From positions 224,787-288,786 of the forward strand of contig NZ_VOBR01000010.1 in NCBI RefSeq assembly GCF_007845675.1: DNA of 64,000 bases, written 5' to 3'. Source of the stretch: Lentzea tibetensis (GTDB taxonomy: Bacteria > Actinomycetota > Actinomycetes > Mycobacteriales > Pseudonocardiaceae). Both the position numbers and the translations under genes were made by a program. The notes under the pieces are model-generated. The model made no database searches and was not told where the DNA came from. It was given only the letters and a program-made list of their open reading frames with translations. Within the stretch, counting starts at the first letter, position 1; every line of letters starts with the position of its first letter. Positions 16,633 through 24,820 of the stretch are shown one piece after another.

Positions 16633-17215
16633 TCAGCCCGAACGACACGACGTTCGGGTCGAGCTGCGCGGCGATCCGGTAGTCGGTGGCACCGGACGGC
16701 TTGATCTCCAGCAGGTAGCCCTGCTCGTCGGAGGCGTTGTCCGTCCAGGTGAACAGGATCCCGTTCGCGTGCTTGACCTCGGCCTTCAGGCCGGTCGGTG
16801 CGGCGTCCGGACTGGACGACGAGTGCGTGCCCTTGCCGTCCGCCTTGGGCGGACCCCACTCGTGACCGTCCGTTTCGGACACCTCGTCGCCCGGTGGCAG
16901 CGCGACGTCGACCGTCGCCGACACCGGTCCTGTGTACGGCCTGACCCGGTAGAAGAAGTTCGTCTCCGGGATCAGGTCCGGGTGCGTGAACGACGTCTGT
17001 CCGGGTGGGACGAAACCGAGGATCGTGTACTGGCCGTCCTTCTCGTTCGAGTACTCGACGATCTGGCCCGCGGCGCCCGCCTGAGGCCGCCACTCCAGCT
17101 TGACGTCCGTCGGGGACGTCAAAGTGGACTCGAGCTGGTTTCCGGCTTGGTCCTGCTGTTCCTGCCCACAGGCCGTCAGGAACAGCAGGACCACGAGCAG
17201 TAGTGCTCGGATCAC
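16529..17215 (-). CDS. Lipoprotein with fibronectin-type-III-like domains
   Basis: 228 residues. A signal peptide with lipobox LFLTAC (Cys near 16) marks a membrane-anchored lipoprotein. Two FnIII-like modules follow: about 30-110 (VKLEWRPQAGAAGQIVEYS ... FFYRVRPYT) and 135-228 (GILFTWTDNASDEQGYLLEI ... YRVRAYRFGD), joined by an acidic-serine linker. GTG 17215 overlaps the stop of the upstream jelly-roll gene (GTGA), so the two are coupled. Probably a carbohydrate or cell-wall surface protein; exact role unknown. Confidence 0.7.
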   Translation of the reverse strand: MIRALLLVVLLFLTACGQEQQDQAGNQLESTLTSPTDVKLEWRPQAGAAGQIVEYSNEKDGQYTILGFVPPGQTSFTHPDLIPETNFFYRVRPYTGPVSATVDVALPPGDEVSETDGHEWGPPKADGKGTHSSSSPDAAPTGLKAEVKHANGILFTWTDNASDEQGYLLEIKPSGATDYRIAAQLDPNVVSFGLITLPDEKQATYRVRAYRFGDPSNLVHETTGKSVS

Positions 17216-17814
17216 TTGCGCCAGAACCGGATGTTGCTCCACTCGACCGTCGCCGGTCCCTTGCCGCTGGCGGTCCGGTACGCGCCGAACTTGTCGTAGA
17301 AGCTGCCGCCGGAGCTCGACACGCTGTGCTTCTGCGATCCGTTGATGTACGTGCGGTGCGTGCTGCCGACGACGTGCACGGTGTTCACGCGCACGGTCGT
17401 GCCGACGGTGGCGCCGGTGGCGATGGTGTTGCCACCGTGCACGGCGTAGAGCCGTCCGCCCTTCTCCACGGCGAGCATGAAGTACGGGCCCGCACCGGGG
17501 TTGTCCTTGAACGTCTGCTTGAGACTGACTCGGGAACCGCCGAGACTCGTGATCCGGAAGCTGCCCTCGAACTGCCGCGTGCCACCGGTGTACGTGGCGT
17601 AACGGCGCTCGGCGCGCTGGTCACCGCTGCCGGTGGAGCAGGTGAGCGTGAAGGTCAGGTCGCTGACCTTGCCGCAACCGCGCTGCTGCACGCTGAACGT
17701 CGGCGAGACGCTGGTCCACGGGCCCGCTTCCACCTGTGCGTGAGCGGGTTGGGCCGTGAGCAGCAGACCGGTGGCGAGCGCGAACCCCGTTAGAGCACGG
17801 AGTTGTTTGGCCAT
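17212..17814 (-). CDS. Secreted jelly-roll protein, polysaccharide-lyase-7-like
   Basis: 200 residues with a Sec signal (MAKQLRALTGFALATGLLLTAQPAHA, cleaved near 26). The mature beta-sandwich has TRQFEGSFRI, VSLKQTFKDNPGAGPYFML and YDKFGAYRT, which parallel the R-x-E, Q-I-H and Y-x-K-x-G-x-Y strands of PL7 alginate-lyase-like folds, but the His of QIH is not present, so substrate and activity are uncertain. ATG 17814 has a strong AGGAGGC site 8 bases upstream. A LacI-type operator lies 26-39 bases upstream of the start, which fits carbohydrate control. Confidence 0.55.
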   Translation of the reverse strand: MAKQLRALTGFALATGLLLTAQPAHAQVEAGPWTSVSPTFSVQQRGCGKVSDLTFTLTCSTGSGDQRAERRYATYTGGTRQFEGSFRITSLGGSRVSLKQTFKDNPGAGPYFMLAVEKGGRLYAVHGGNTIATGATVGTTVRVNTVHVVGSTHRTYINGSQKHSVSSSGGSFYDKFGAYRTASGKGPATVEWSNIRFWRK

Positions 17815-17839
17815 GAAAAAAGCCTCCTCTACGCGCTTT

Positions 17840-17853
17840 GGCAAGCGCTTTCA
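17840..17853. promoter_or_regulatory. LacI-family-type operator
   Basis: On the minus strand it reads TGAAAGCGCTTGCC, 12 of 14 matches to the palindrome TGAAAGCGCTTTCA bound by many LacI-family sugar repressors. It lies between the jelly-roll gene and the divergent LysR gene; the repressor is not in the window. Confidence 0.55.
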
Positions 17854-17889
17854 GGGGGCGGCTTTCACAGCGTAGCGGATACTTGACAG

Positions 17890-18765
17890 GTGTTCGACCT
17901 TCATCGCCTGCGTTTGTTGCGGGAACTCAAGCACCGGGGCACTCTCGCCGCTGTCGCGTCCGCGTTGTCGTACAGCCCGTCGTCGGTCTCGCAGCAGCTG
18001 TCCCAGCTGGAACAGGAGGTCGGCGTCCGACTGCTGGAACCGGTCGGGCGCAGGGTGAAGCTGACCCCGCAGGCCGAGATACTCGTCGCGCACACCGAGG
18101 CGGTGCTGGCCAGGCTGGAGCAGGCCGAGGCGGACATCGCCGCGTCGTTGCACGAGATCAGCGGAACGTTGCGCGTCGCGACGTTCCAGACCGCGACGCT
18201 GGCGCTCATCCCCGCGACTCTCGCACGCATGCGCGACGAACACCCGTCGTTGCGCATCGAATTCACGGTCGCCGATCCGGAAGTGGCGCTGTCCGCTCTC
18301 ATCGCGCGCGACTTCGACCTGGTGTTCAGCGAGGAGTATCCGGGACAACCGGAACCGAGATTCGCTCAACTCGAATACGCGGAGCTGTTCCACGACCCGA
18401 TTCAGCTTGCCGTGCCACCGGGAATGGACACCACGTCCATCGCCGAACTGCCGTGGATCATGGAGCCGGAGGGCTACCCGCAGCGCAAGTGGGCGACCGC
18501 GCTGTGCCGCAACCACGGCTTCGAGCCGGACGTCCGGTTCGAGTCGACCGACGTGCTGGTGAAGCTGCGGTTCGTCGAGCACGGGCTGGCGGCCGCGCTG
18601 ATCCCCCGGCTGATCTGGCACGACCGCGACGTCACGCTGCCGCTGCACGACCCGCCCGGCGGACCCCAGTCGCGCAGACTGTTCACCGCGGCACGGGCCG
18701 GGCGGGGCCAGCATCCCGCGGTGCGGGCGTTCCGTCAGGCGCTGCGGCTCTCGGCCACACCGTGA
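17890..18765 (+). CDS. LysR-family transcriptional regulator
   Basis: 291 residues. The N-terminal winged helix (1-60: LRLLRELKHRGTLAAVASALSY, then SSVSQQLSQLEQEVG) is classic LysR, and two effector sub-domains follow (about 90-290, starting GTLRVATFQTATLALIPATL). GTG 17890 follows a GATACT -10-like element by six bases and appears leaderless. Divergent to the jelly-roll/lipoprotein pair; it may control them or the EamA exporter beyond, which is inference. Confidence 0.9.
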   Translation: MFDLHRLRLLRELKHRGTLAAVASALSYSPSSVSQQLSQLEQEVGVRLLEPVGRRVKLTPQAEILVAHTEAVLARLEQAEADIAASLHEISGTLRVATFQTATLALIPATLARMRDEHPSLRIEFTVADPEVALSALIARDFDLVFSEEYPGQPEPRFAQLEYAELFHDPIQLAVPPGMDTTSIAELPWIMEPEGYPQRKWATALCRNHGFEPDVRFESTDVLVKLRFVEHGLAAALIPRLIWHDRDVTLPLHDPPGGPQSRRLFTAARAGRGQHPAVRAFRQALRLSATP

Positions 18766-19299
18766 TCACTTGCGTTCGCCCATGTGCTTGCGGGCGGCGC
18801 CCGCAAGCAGTTCCAAGCCGAGGTCACCGAGGAAGCGCCAGTAGTCGGTGGTGCCTGTCATCGGCCCGTTGGTCACGAGGTAGGGAAGCTGAAGGTGTGA
18901 CGGGTCTGGACGGTCGTACGGGCCGTTGTAGGCCTTTCCGGGGACCGCTGGCTTCGGGCGCCGGCACCTGTAGGTCTCGCCATCCTCCATGACGAGGTAG
19001 AGCTCGTGGTTCTCCCAGTCGTCGTACACGACGGTCCAGCCAGCACCCAACAGGGTGAAGGTGTCTTCGAAGACGCGTTCCTGGGAAACAGGCTTGCGCA
19101 GGAAGCGCTTCACCGGCGGCGGCGTCACCAACTCGGTCTTGCACTGGTACAACGTGGTTCTGCCGACCTGGTTCGTACGCATCAGGTCGGCGAACTGCCG
19201 CAGGTTCGCGCGACCTTCTCGCTCCATCTCCTCGTTGCGCCGGCCACGAGCGGCGACCTCTTCGCGTTGTCGCTGCATTTCCCGCTCGAGCTCACTCAT
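18766..19299 (-). CDS. Hypothetical protein
   Basis: 177 residues. A charged N-terminal helix (MSELEREMQRQREEVAARGRRNEEMEREG, about 1-35) precedes a globular part with WTVVYDDWENHELYLVMEDGETYRC and an aromatic-rich segment. No family recognised. ATG 19299 is chosen because GAGGGG lies five bases upstream; a GTG six bases earlier has no space for a ribosome site. It starts one base after the LysR stop on the opposite strand, tail-to-tail. Confidence 0.6.
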   Translation of the reverse strand: MSELEREMQRQREEVAARGRRNEEMEREGRANLRQFADLMRTNQVGRTTLYQCKTELVTPPPVKRFLRKPVSQERVFEDTFTLLGAGWTVVYDDWENHELYLVMEDGETYRCRRPKPAVPGKAYNGPYDRPDPSHLQLPYLVTNGPMTGTTDYWRFLGDLGLELLAGAARKHMGERK

Positions 19300-19306
19300 C
19301 GACACC

Positions 19307-19330
19307 CCTCATCCGTGATCTTCGATGAGG
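19307..19330 (-). terminator. Hairpin between EamA exporter and hypothetical gene
   Basis: Arms CCTCATC and GATGAGG with a 10-base loop, 24 bases downstream of the exporter stop on the minus strand. Short but perfect; a weak terminator or leader structure. Confidence 0.4.
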
Positions 19331-19353
19331 CATCGGCCGGGCGCCGCGACCCG

Positions 19354-20268
19354 TTACGGCACGGGCAGAACGGGGACGGCGTCCCGCGGTACGGGCCTCT
19401 CAGGCTCCACCGCTGTCGGCCGGGCCGCCGTGACCGCCGACCCGATCCCCGCCGTGATCACCAGCCCGATCGCGAGCAGCGAAGCCCCGCTGAGGTGCTG
19501 CCCCAGCAGCAACGCACCGGCCAACGCCGCGGCGGCCGGTTCCAACGCCAAGGCCACACCGAACGTCTTGGGCGGCAACGTCTTCAGCGCCCGCAGCTCC
19601 AGGCTGTACGGGATGACGCTGGCGAGCAGCGCCACGACCACGCCCAGCAGCAACACGTTGGGAGAGAACAAGGCGACGCCACCACTGGCCAACCCGTAGG
19701 GCAACGTCAGAGCGGCGGCGACCGCGCTGGCCGCCACGAGCCCGCCCTGGCCCTCGTGCGCCACCCGCGAGCCGGCGATGATGTAGCACGCCCAGAACCC
19801 GGCCGCGATCAACGCGAGCACGACGCCGACCATGTCGAGGTGCTGCGCCTGCTCCCGGACGCCCAGCACGATCACGCCGGCCAGCGCCAGCAACGCCCAC
19901 AGGAAGTCGCGCGGCCTGCGGGACATCGCGATCGCGACGCCCAGCGGGCCGAGGAACTCGATCGTCACGGCGACGCCCAGCGGGATGCGTTCCAGCGCGA
20001 GGTAGAACGTGCCGTTCATGCCGGCCAGCGTCAGGCCGAGCACCAGCGAACCCTGGTTGAACTTCGGCCGCTGCACGAGCGCGAGCAGCACCGCGGCCAG
20101 CCCGAGCCGCAGCGCGGTGGCGCCGGGAGCGCCGACCTGCCCGAAGAGCTGAGCTGCGAAAGCGGCCCCGAACTGCAGGGACACGACCGAGCCGAGTACC
20201 AGGAAGACTGCCATGCGATCAGCGTGCGCCTCCGCCTTCACATCGGTAAAGCGGACGTTTCCGAGCAT
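19354..20268 (-). CDS. EamA/DMT-family transporter
   Basis: 304 residues, ten hydrophobic helices in two EamA repeats (about 20-140 and 150-285), with GATALRLGLAAVLLAL and the second-repeat LALEPAAAALAGALLLGQ signature of RhtA-like exporters. These use the proton gradient to export amino acids or drugs; the substrate is not readable here. ATG 20268 gives a 20-residue soluble leader; a later GTG or ATG (20211) right before MAVFLVLGS would also fit, so the start is uncertain. Confidence 0.85.
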   Translation of the reverse strand: MLGNVRFTDVKAEAHADRMAVFLVLGSVVSLQFGAAFAAQLFGQVGAPGATALRLGLAAVLLALVQRPKFNQGSLVLGLTLAGMNGTFYLALERIPLGVAVTIEFLGPLGVAIAMSRRPRDFLWALLALAGVIVLGVREQAQHLDMVGVVLALIAAGFWACYIIAGSRVAHEGQGGLVAASAVAAALTLPYGLASGGVALFSPNVLLLGVVVALLASVIPYSLELRALKTLPPKTFGVALALEPAAAALAGALLLGQHLSGASLLAIGLVITAGIGSAVTAARPTAVEPERPVPRDAVPVLPVP

Positions 20269-20434
20269 TAGTCGTCAGGATTTCCGAACGGTTGAGCACG
20301 AGATGAGCCGGATGGTGGGAGCCGCTGTGCCAGAAGGTGGGAAACGGCCCGAACACGGGTGGGGCCCGCACTAGAGGTTCGGCGCGAGGAGCCGCACGCG
20401 CGGCACGCCAGACTTCGGGCGGTATCGTCCGGCC

Positions 20435-21370
20435 GTGCGACGTCGTCCCAGCTCACCCCTCCCGCAGCGGCACGGGCTCGATCCCGCCCGGCTCCGGCTG
20501 CCCGAAGGGCCGTGGGCCACGATCAGGGATCACCTCGTCGAACGGCTGCCGCGCGTCGCGCCCGAACGCATCGAGATGCTGATGCGCGAAGAGCGCATCT
20601 ACGACCAGCACGGGCCGCTCAAGCCCGACGCGCCGTACGCGCCGGAGTCGTACGTCTGGTTCCACCGGGACCTGCCGGACGAGGTGCCGGTGCCGTTCGA
20701 GGTGGAGATCGTGCACCGCGACGACGACCTGCTCGTGGTCGACAAGCCGCACTTCCTCGCGACCATCCCGCGCGGCAAGCACGTCGTCGAGACCGCGCTG
20801 GTCCGGCTCCGCAAGCAGCTGGAGCTCCCGGATCTCGTGCCAGCGCACCGGCTCGACCGGGTCACCGCCGGGCTGATCATCTTCGTGGTCCGGCCGGAGA
20901 TCCGCGGCAAGTACCAGCTTATGTTCAAGGATCGTGTCGTTTCCAAGGAGTACGAGGCGATCGCGCCGCACGACCCGGACCTCGAGCTCCCCCGCACGGT
21001 CGAAAGCCGCATCATCAAGGAAAAAGGCGTCATCACGGCGCAGGAGGTCGAGGGCGAACCGAACGCCGTCACCGAGGTGTCCCTCGTGGAGCATCGCGAC
21101 GGGCTCGGCCGCTACCGGCTGCACCCGCTGACCGGGCGCACCCACCAGCTCCGCCTGCACATGGCCGGCCTGAACATCCCGATCATCAACGACGACTTCT
21201 ACCCGGTGCTGCACGAGCGTCCGCTCGACGACTTCAGCGCACCGCTCCAGCTGCTCGCGAAGACGATCGAGTTCGTGGACCCGATCTCGGGGGAACACCG
21301 GCGTTTCGAGAGCAGCCGTTCGCTCTCGGCGTGGTCCTCCGACGGCGAACAGGCACCCGCGACGAGCTGA
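20435..21370 (+). CDS. RluA-family pseudouridine synthase
   Basis: 311 residues. The catalytic motif is AHRLDRVTAGLIIF (Asp of HRLD near 149), and the TGRTHQLRLHMAGLNIPI strand near 230-245 is the second RluA signature. It isomerises uridines in rRNA or tRNA; the exact target cannot be told. There is no S4 domain. GTG 20435 follows TATCGT by six bases and seems leaderless. The N-terminal 100 residues are an actinobacterial extension with a RHGLDPARLRLPEGPW start. Confidence 0.88.
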   Translation: MRRRPSSPLPQRHGLDPARLRLPEGPWATIRDHLVERLPRVAPERIEMLMREERIYDQHGPLKPDAPYAPESYVWFHRDLPDEVPVPFEVEIVHRDDDLLVVDKPHFLATIPRGKHVVETALVRLRKQLELPDLVPAHRLDRVTAGLIIFVVRPEIRGKYQLMFKDRVVSKEYEAIAPHDPDLELPRTVESRIIKEKGVITAQEVEGEPNAVTEVSLVEHRDGLGRYRLHPLTGRTHQLRLHMAGLNIPIINDDFYPVLHERPLDDFSAPLQLLAKTIEFVDPISGEHRRFESSRSLSAWSSDGEQAPATS

Positions 21371-21389
21371 TCACCCGGCAAGCTCGGGC

Positions 21390-21578
21390 TTCGTCGCACA
21401 GCAGGTGGACGTCACCGCACCCGTCATCGTCGGCAACTCGGGCGCGGGCAACATGATGGCAGCGCTGAGCGACCGGCTCGGCGTCGAGCCGGTCGAGATC
21501 GACGGCGGTCACTGCCCGCAGATCCGACGCGCCGAGGTGATCGCAGAAGTAGTCACAGACCTGGTCACCCGAGTGTGA
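21390..21578 (+). pseudogene. Alpha/beta-hydrolase remnant
   Basis: A short plus-strand frame ending at TGA 21576-21578 reads VDVTAPVIVGNSGAG, then DRLGVEPVEIDGGHCP and a final helix. GNSGAG looks like a nucleophile elbow and GGHCP like the catalytic His loop of alpha/beta-hydrolases, with the 100-plus residues that should separate them missing. GTG 21405 would give 57 residues. I read it as a collapsed gene; alternatively all of it is the C-terminal part with a decayed Asp strand. It follows the pseudouridine synthase and abuts the GH92 gene. Confidence 0.45.
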
Positions 21579-24500
21579 TCGCGTAGAGCTCCACCCTGGG
21601 ATCGTTGGGCAACGTCATCGAGCGCACGGTCTTGCTGCTGTCCAACGGGATCGCCGCGCCGAACAGCCGCACGGGCGGCGCGTCGACGCCCTTGCCCGCC
21701 TTGATCCGGTGCGGCATCTCCAGCACCACACCGGTGCCGGAACCGGCCCAGTCGGCGACGGTCACCGGGACCTCGAACGACGTGCCGTCGGTGTACCAGA
21801 TGGTCAGCGCCGTGCTGACCGGCCCGTTGTGCGACGAGCCGACGACGTGCAGCGCGCCGAACTTCCCGGCGGGCAACAGCATTCCCTGCCCGCGCGCCTC
21901 GACGAAGGTCGGCGTCGTGCCGGTGGGGTCGGGTGTCGCGTACGTGACCCCGCCCCACACCACGGATCCGGCCGGTGGCAGCAACGCCGCGTCGTAGCTC
22001 CAGCCGCCACCGTCGAAGTCGCCGGACGCCGGGGCGTCCACGGAGGCGGTGCCGTCGTGGTTGCGTTCCGGTGTCAGGTCGACCGGGCACGCGGACGCGA
22101 TGCACACCGCGGCCGGACGCACTTCGACGGTCGCCGTGCGGGTCACCACGTCCGAGCCGCGCACGGTCACCTCGATCGGATACCTGCCCGGCTTGACACC
22201 GGCCGGAACGCCGACCACCAAAGGAACTGTGCGCTGCGTGGGCAGCGTGCGCGAGGTGATCACCATCCGCTGCGCGCCGGTGACCGTCCACGACGGCGGT
22301 GCGGCCACGGAGACCGACACGGGCATCGCGCCCGGCGTCTGCGCCAGCACGTCCAGCGGCAACGTCACCGACTGCGCTGCGTCCGAGGTCGGCAGCACGG
22401 CCGTGGTCTGACGCAGCGACGCGTCGAGGTGCCTGCGGCGGTCCTCGCGGCCGTCGTTGACCGACGGCGGCGCGTCACCGCGCCCGGTCCCCCACGACGA
22501 CGGCGCGTCACCCACCGAGTAGGCCAGCTTCCCGCCTCGGGAGAACGCCGACCAGTCCAGCCACGTCTTCCGCACGTCGTGCCCGTTGAACCAGGCCTTC
22601 TGCACGTACCGCCGGGAGTCCGAGACGCCGGAGGCAGTCACGGTCAATGTGCCGCCCTGTTTGCCGTACCGTCCGATCTGGACGGTCGCGGACGAGAACT
22701 GCGGCGACGACAGCACGAAGAAGTCCGAACCGGCCGTCGTCGGGTACAGGCCGAGCGACGAGAACACGTACCAGGCCGACATCGTGCCCAGGTCGTCGTT
22801 GCCGGTCATGCCGTCCGGCCCGGTGGTGAACAACGTCATCGCCGCACGCACGACGGTCGCCGTCTTGGCCGGCGCACCGGCCCACGCGTACAGGTACGGC
22901 GCGTGCAGGTCGGGCTCGTTGTTCGGGTTGTAGGTCGGCTTGCCGTAGTAGTCGTACGGGTCGGTGATCCAGTCCTTGCGCGCGGTGCCCGCGGGATCGG
23001 TCAGCAGCTTGTCGTGCACGAAGAACGAGTCCAGTCGCTGCTCGACCGCGCGCCGCCCGCCCATCAGCGACACCAGCCCGGCCGGGTCCTGCGGCACCAG
23101 CCACTGGTACTGGTACGCGCCGCCCTCGTGGAACTGCCGCGCCGCGTCGACCGGGTTGTACGGCGACAGGAACGTGCCCTCGGCGGTGCGCGGCCGGAAC
23201 TGGCCGATCGAGGTGTCCCACAGGTTGCGGTACCACTGGCCGCGGTCAGCGAACATGCGCGCGTCGTCCCGGAAACCCAGCCGGGACGCCATCAACGCCA
23301 GCGACGCGTCCGCCGCCGCGTACTCCAGCGTGGCGGACGCCGGGTGCACGCAGTCGTTGTCGCCGCCCTTGTGCGCGCAGTCCTTCCCCAGCTCCAGCCC
23401 GGACGGGAGGTAGCCGCGCGAGGAGTAGTACGCCACGCCCGACCGCCCGTTGTACGGCGACGACACCGGTGGCGTGGCGGTGGCGTTCTTCTTCAGCAGC
23501 TCGTACGTCTCGCGCTCGTAGCCGTGCAGCAGACCCTTGGACCACGCTTCGACGAGGAACGGCGTCACCGGGTCACCGGTCATGATGTTGGTCTCGCTGT
23601 TCGCCAGCGCCCAGCGCGGCAGCCAGCCGCCGTCCCGTCCGCTCGCGACGATCGACAACGCGACGTCGCGCGCCACCTTCGGTTCCAGCATCTGCAACAG
23701 CTGGTTCTGCGGGCGGTAGGTGTCCCACAGCGAGAAGTTCTGGTACGGCGTGTACCTCGCCGCCTGGTGGACGGCACCGTCGAAGCCGGTGTACCTGCCG
23801 TCGACGTCGCCGGCGAGGTTCGGGTGCAGCACCGAGTGGTACAGCGCGGTGTAGAACGCGGTCTGCCGCTCCGCCGCCCCACCGGCGATCTTGATCGCGC
23901 CGAGCTGCGCGCGCCACGTGTCCTGCGCCTGCTTCACCACGGCGTCGAAGTCGAAGGACGGTGCCTCAGCGGCCAGATTCGCCCGCGCGCCCTCGACCCC
24001 GGTGTAGGACAGTCCCAGTTTCACCACGACGTCTTTGTCCACCGCCGCGTCGAACGACACCCACGCGCCGTTGCCGCCGGTGCCGGCCGCGTCGCGCGAG
24101 CCGGGTGTGGGAACGCTCCCCCGCCACGAGCCGAACGCGCTGAACGGCCGGTCGAACGTGGCGCTGAAGAACACGGTGTGCTCGTCGTGCCCGGCGCAGA
24201 ACCGGCCGGCGCGCACCCGTCCCTCGACGGTCCGGTCGCCGACGACGTGGATCTCCGAGTCGAGCACGGTCTGGTTGGACTTCCCGGTGTTGAACAGGAC
24301 GTTCGCCTGACCGGCCGGGAACGCGTACCGCTGCCAGCTGGTGCGCTTGGTGGCCGTGAGCTCGGCGTTCACCCCGTACTTCTGCAGGCCCACGCGGTAG
24401 TAACCGGGCGAGGCGTCCTCGTCGTCGTGCGAGTACGGCGACTTGTAGGCGTTGATGTCAACGTTGTCAACGGACCCGGCTGTCGGCATGATCGGCAGCT

Positions 24501-24768
24501 CGCCCATGACGCCGCAGCCGACGCCGGACAGGTGCGTCTGGCTGAAGCCGTAGATCGAGTTCTGCAGGTAGTCGTAGCCGCCCTGCCCGCCGGTATCGGG
24601 GCTGACCTGCACCATTCCGAACGGGACGGCGGCGCCGGGAAACGTGTTGCCGAAGTTCTGCGTCCCGACGAACGGGTTCACCAGCGCCATGGGATCAGCT
24701 TCCGGCTGCGCCGCCTGCGCGGGCACGGCGAGGGCGGTCAGCAGTCCGGCTACGAGCAGTGTCCGCAT
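21565..24768 (-). CDS. Secreted GH92-family alpha-mannosidase with C-terminal NPCBM-like module
   Basis: 1067 residues. Signal peptide MRTLLVAGLLTALAVPAQA (cut near 19), then the GH92 N-domain (VNPFVGTQNFGNTFPGAAVPFG, GGYDYLQNSIYGFSQTHLSGVG) and the (alpha/alpha)6 catalytic domain (about 260-730: NFSLWDTYRPQNQLL, GDPVTPFLVEAW, GNDDLGTMSAWYVFSSLGLYP). A sandwich linker and a C-terminal NPCBM-like module (about 900-1067, GGWSYDAALLPPAG) end it. GH92 enzymes are calcium-dependent exo-alpha-mannosidases, used on fungal or yeast mannans and glycoproteins. ATG 24768; divergent from the BNR-repeat gene. Confidence 0.93.
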   Translation of the reverse strand: MRTLLVAGLLTALAVPAQAAQPEADPMALVNPFVGTQNFGNTFPGAAVPFGMVQVSPDTGGQGGYDYLQNSIYGFSQTHLSGVGCGVMGELPIMPTAGSVDNVDINAYKSPYSHDDEDASPGYYRVGLQKYGVNAELTATKRTSWQRYAFPAGQANVLFNTGKSNQTVLDSEIHVVGDRTVEGRVRAGRFCAGHDEHTVFFSATFDRPFSAFGSWRGSVPTPGSRDAAGTGGNGAWVSFDAAVDKDVVVKLGLSYTGVEGARANLAAEAPSFDFDAVVKQAQDTWRAQLGAIKIAGGAAERQTAFYTALYHSVLHPNLAGDVDGRYTGFDGAVHQAARYTPYQNFSLWDTYRPQNQLLQMLEPKVARDVALSIVASGRDGGWLPRWALANSETNIMTGDPVTPFLVEAWSKGLLHGYERETYELLKKNATATPPVSSPYNGRSGVAYYSSRGYLPSGLELGKDCAHKGGDNDCVHPASATLEYAAADASLALMASRLGFRDDARMFADRGQWYRNLWDTSIGQFRPRTAEGTFLSPYNPVDAARQFHEGGAYQYQWLVPQDPAGLVSLMGGRRAVEQRLDSFFVHDKLLTDPAGTARKDWITDPYDYYGKPTYNPNNEPDLHAPYLYAWAGAPAKTATVVRAAMTLFTTGPDGMTGNDDLGTMSAWYVFSSLGLYPTTAGSDFFVLSSPQFSSATVQIGRYGKQGGTLTVTASGVSDSRRYVQKAWFNGHDVRKTWLDWSAFSRGGKLAYSVGDAPSSWGTGRGDAPPSVNDGREDRRRHLDASLRQTTAVLPTSDAAQSVTLPLDVLAQTPGAMPVSVSVAAPPSWTVTGAQRMVITSRTLPTQRTVPLVVGVPAGVKPGRYPIEVTVRGSDVVTRTATVEVRPAAVCIASACPVDLTPERNHDGTASVDAPASGDFDGGGWSYDAALLPPAGSVVWGGVTYATPDPTGTTPTFVEARGQGMLLPAGKFGALHVVGSSHNGPVSTALTIWYTDGTSFEVPVTVADWAGSGTGVVLEMPHRIKAGKGVDAPPVRLFGAAIPLDSSKTVRSMTLPNDPRVELYAITLG

Positions 24769-24820
24769 CGACACAGTATTGTGGGCACGCCGCCGCCGCG
24801 GATACCTCCGGAGGTCGGCG

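Noticed and set aside
17841-17852. DasR site before the jelly-roll gene
   Set aside because: The palindrome AAGCGCTT fits LacI-type boxes and has no GGTCTAGACC core.
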